Shown here one piece after another: positions 62,701-64,000 of a stretch of 64,000 bases of DNA; the stretch's first letter is position 1; each line of letters opens with the position of its first letter. The DNA comes from Deltaproteobacteria bacterium (GTDB lineage: Bacteria; Desulfobacterota; Desulfobulbia; Desulfobulbales; Desulfobulbaceae): positions 1 to 64,000 of the forward strand of contig JAJRQC010000053.1 of assembly GCA_024280455.1 (NCBI GenBank), written 5' to 3'. A program made the position numbers and the translations under genes. The notes under the pieces were generated by a model. That model was not told the DNA's origin. It saw only the letters and a program-made list of their open reading frames with translations, and did no database searches.

Positions 62701-64000
62701 TTACTGCTCGAGGTCAAACTCATAGGGCAGGGAGGAACGGTCAAAATGTTTAAGAATTTTCTTCAGATCATACAGGTCGACCACGGTAAAGGTAATTTCC
62801 CAGGCCGGAGGGGTTGTGGTAATTTTGCCAAGACTGACAATCTCAAGAATCTTCATCTGTTCCGGGGCAACCGACAGCAGCATGAACAATCGGTGCCGGG
62901 TAGCGGCCATAATAACGATTTTCTGCACCTTTGCCGCCCAGGTTCCACGAAGTTTCCAGCGCACTTCAACCGCATCCTCCCGCTGAAACTTAATCTTCTG
63001 CAGGCGAGAACAATCCTTTTTGTGGAGTGAGAGTCCGCGCTCACTGAGCAGGCCGATAACTCCCTTGTCAAAGGGCGTGGGCTTACAACAGGCAGAGGAT
63101 TTCACGACAACGGGGTCAATGGTTGCAAGCTCGACCCGGTTAAAAATCCCCGTGGGCTGTTCCAGGGTTTCCCGACCGGCATACAGCCCGGTCCGAATTT
63201 CGTAAATCAGCTCTCGTAAACGGATTCTGCCCTCGCCGATATGGAGAAAAAGTTCATCCATGGAATCTATCTGAAAATAGGTCAGGATCTCAAACATGCC
63301 TTTTTTTTCCGTCACATCAAAAGCCATCCCATACCGGAGCATCTCCTGACGCAGAACAGAGGCTCCAACTTCCCGGGACACCTCCTGCCTGCGCTTGCGA
63401 AAGGCCTTGGCCAGTTCGGAACGGGCCTTGGGGGTCTGACAGAGCCCCTGGATATTCTGGTCAAAACGAACCGGCGTGTCCTGACGAACCACCTTGACCA
63501 CGTCACCATCCCGGAGAACATGATCCGGCCCTACCCGCCGCTTTCCAATCATTGCCCCGACGCAGCCGTGACCGATATCGGTATGAACACGAAAGGCAAA
63601 GTCAAGCACCAGTGAATGCACCGGCAGACAGATCAAGTCTCCCTGGGGGGTATAGGTATAGAGTTCTTTGCGGCCTCCGGCGGCAATCATATCCCGGTAC
63701 GAGACCGAGTCCTCACTCCCGAGGATGTCAAACATCTCCTGGATCTGCCGGACAAAACGGCCATCACTTTTCACACCGGAGGTCCAGTCACGGACCAGGC
63801 CGCGCTGGGCTCTTCGCCCCATCTCTTCCGTCCGCAGCTTAAACAGATATTTTCGGCCGTTAATGTTGGCCCGGGCATGCAATCCCTGGTAACCGGTCGG
63901 CTTGGGATTGGCGATAAAGTCCCGAATAGTTCTCGGGATCGGCGGAAAAAGCGTATTTAAGATACCGAGCACACGATAGCAGTCCTGACGGGTGCCGACG
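62701..64000 (-). CDS. RelA/SpoT-family (p)ppGpp enzyme, C-terminal part (cut by window edge)
   Basis: The minus-strand frame is open to the window edge and begins inside the synthetase domain (VGTRQDCYRVLGILNTLFPP, then PKPTGYQGLHA). It continues through a TGS domain (LYTYTPQGDLICLPVHSLVL), a helical region, and a conserved cysteine domain (SSACCKPTPFDKGVIGLLSE, then LHKKDC). It ends in an ACT-like domain. The codons before the GTG at 63972 fit the family, so that GTG is not the start. Whether the missing hydrolase domain is active cannot be seen. Confidence 0.93.
   Translation of the reverse strand, partial: VGTRQDCYRVLGILNTLFPPIPRTIRDFIANPKPTGYQGLHARANINGRKYLFKLRTEEMGRRAQRGLVRDWTSGVKSDGRFVRQIQEMFDILGSEDSVSYRDMIAAGGRKELYTYTPQGDLICLPVHSLVLDFAFRVHTDIGHGCVGAMIGKRRVGPDHVLRDGDVVKVVRQDTPVRFDQNIQGLCQTPKARSELAKAFRKRRQEVSREVGASVLRQEMLRYGMAFDVTEKKGMFEILTYFQIDSMDELFLHIGEGRIRLRELIYEIRTGLYAGRETLEQPTGIFNRVELATIDPVVVKSSACCKPTPFDKGVIGLLSERGLSLHKKDCSRLQKIKFQREDAVEVRWKLRGTWAAKVQKIVIMAATRHRLFMLLSVAPEQMKILEIVSLGKITTTPPAWEITFTVVDLYDLKKILKHFDRSSLPYEFDLEQ

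Noticed and set aside
62701-63972. A complete gene starting with GTG at 63972
   Set aside because: The codons between 63972 and the window edge (VGTRQDCYR) continue the RelA/SpoT synthetase domain, so the gene is cut by the edge.

Overview
The window comes from a dissimilatory sulfate-reducing or sulfur-disproportionating bacterium, most probably a member of the Desulfobulbales (Desulfobacterota). The evidence is the linked aprBA-qmoABC set, a DVU0298-like protein and gene styles familiar from that group; the genus cannot be fixed from the sequence alone. The DNA is of moderate GC and densely coded, with long same-strand operons.

Region by region. 1-0.8 kb: the conserved tRNA-Thr/Tyr/Gly/Thr-tuf operon, with tuf cut by the left edge. 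0.86-8.4 kb: QmoC, QmoB, QmoA, AprA and AprB, the electron-transfer core of sulfate respiration. 9-18.3 kb: a minus-strand cluster for riboflavin/FAD supply (ribH, ribBA, ribE, ribF) mixed with nusB, ftsK, two TPR proteins and a DVU0298-like protein. 18.4-21.4 kb: a decayed accessory patch beside a tRNA-Leu, holding an integrase remnant, a ParD/ParE-type toxin-antitoxin pair, a broken SEC-C gene and a cysteine-cluster protein, with a short transposable element at each end. 21.4-36.7 kb: housekeeping genes (FKBP isomerase, Tim44-like protein, rhomboid, hflKC, citrate synthase, polA, an HPF/cold-shock fusion, hemH, and a REC-PAS-GGDEF-EAL protein), plus a PilZ gene broken by an in-frame stop and preceded by an unlisted 43-residue gene. 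36.9-42.8 kb: the cell-shape cluster mreB-mreC-mreD-mrdA-rodA.

43.0-53.4 kb: tRNA-Ala, then an eight-gene minus-strand operon (NitT/TauT-type ABC transporter, NikR-like regulator, two DUF1989 proteins, urea/guanidine carboxylase, allophanate hydrolase). Its gene content fits uptake and degradation of guanidine to ammonium and CO2 better than simple urea use. The NikR-like regulator has lost all four nickel-ligand positions in a by-eye alignment, so it may sense something else. 53.8-64 kb: an ExeA-like ATPase fused to a SPOR-type tail, an acetolactate synthase, a histidine-kinase remnant, PilZ, G6P dehydrogenase, a PEP-CTERM protein, aat, and a RelA/SpoT protein cut by the right edge.

The least expected structure is a family of short non-autonomous elements (152-237 bp). 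They have GTAA-beginning inverted ends, exact 8-bp target duplications (three copies verified base by base), a second copy of the end sequence 44-45 bp inside one terminus, and a variable core that in one copy holds six tandem decamers. A separate 140-bp near-palindromic element with a 5-bp target duplication lies between ribH and ribBA.
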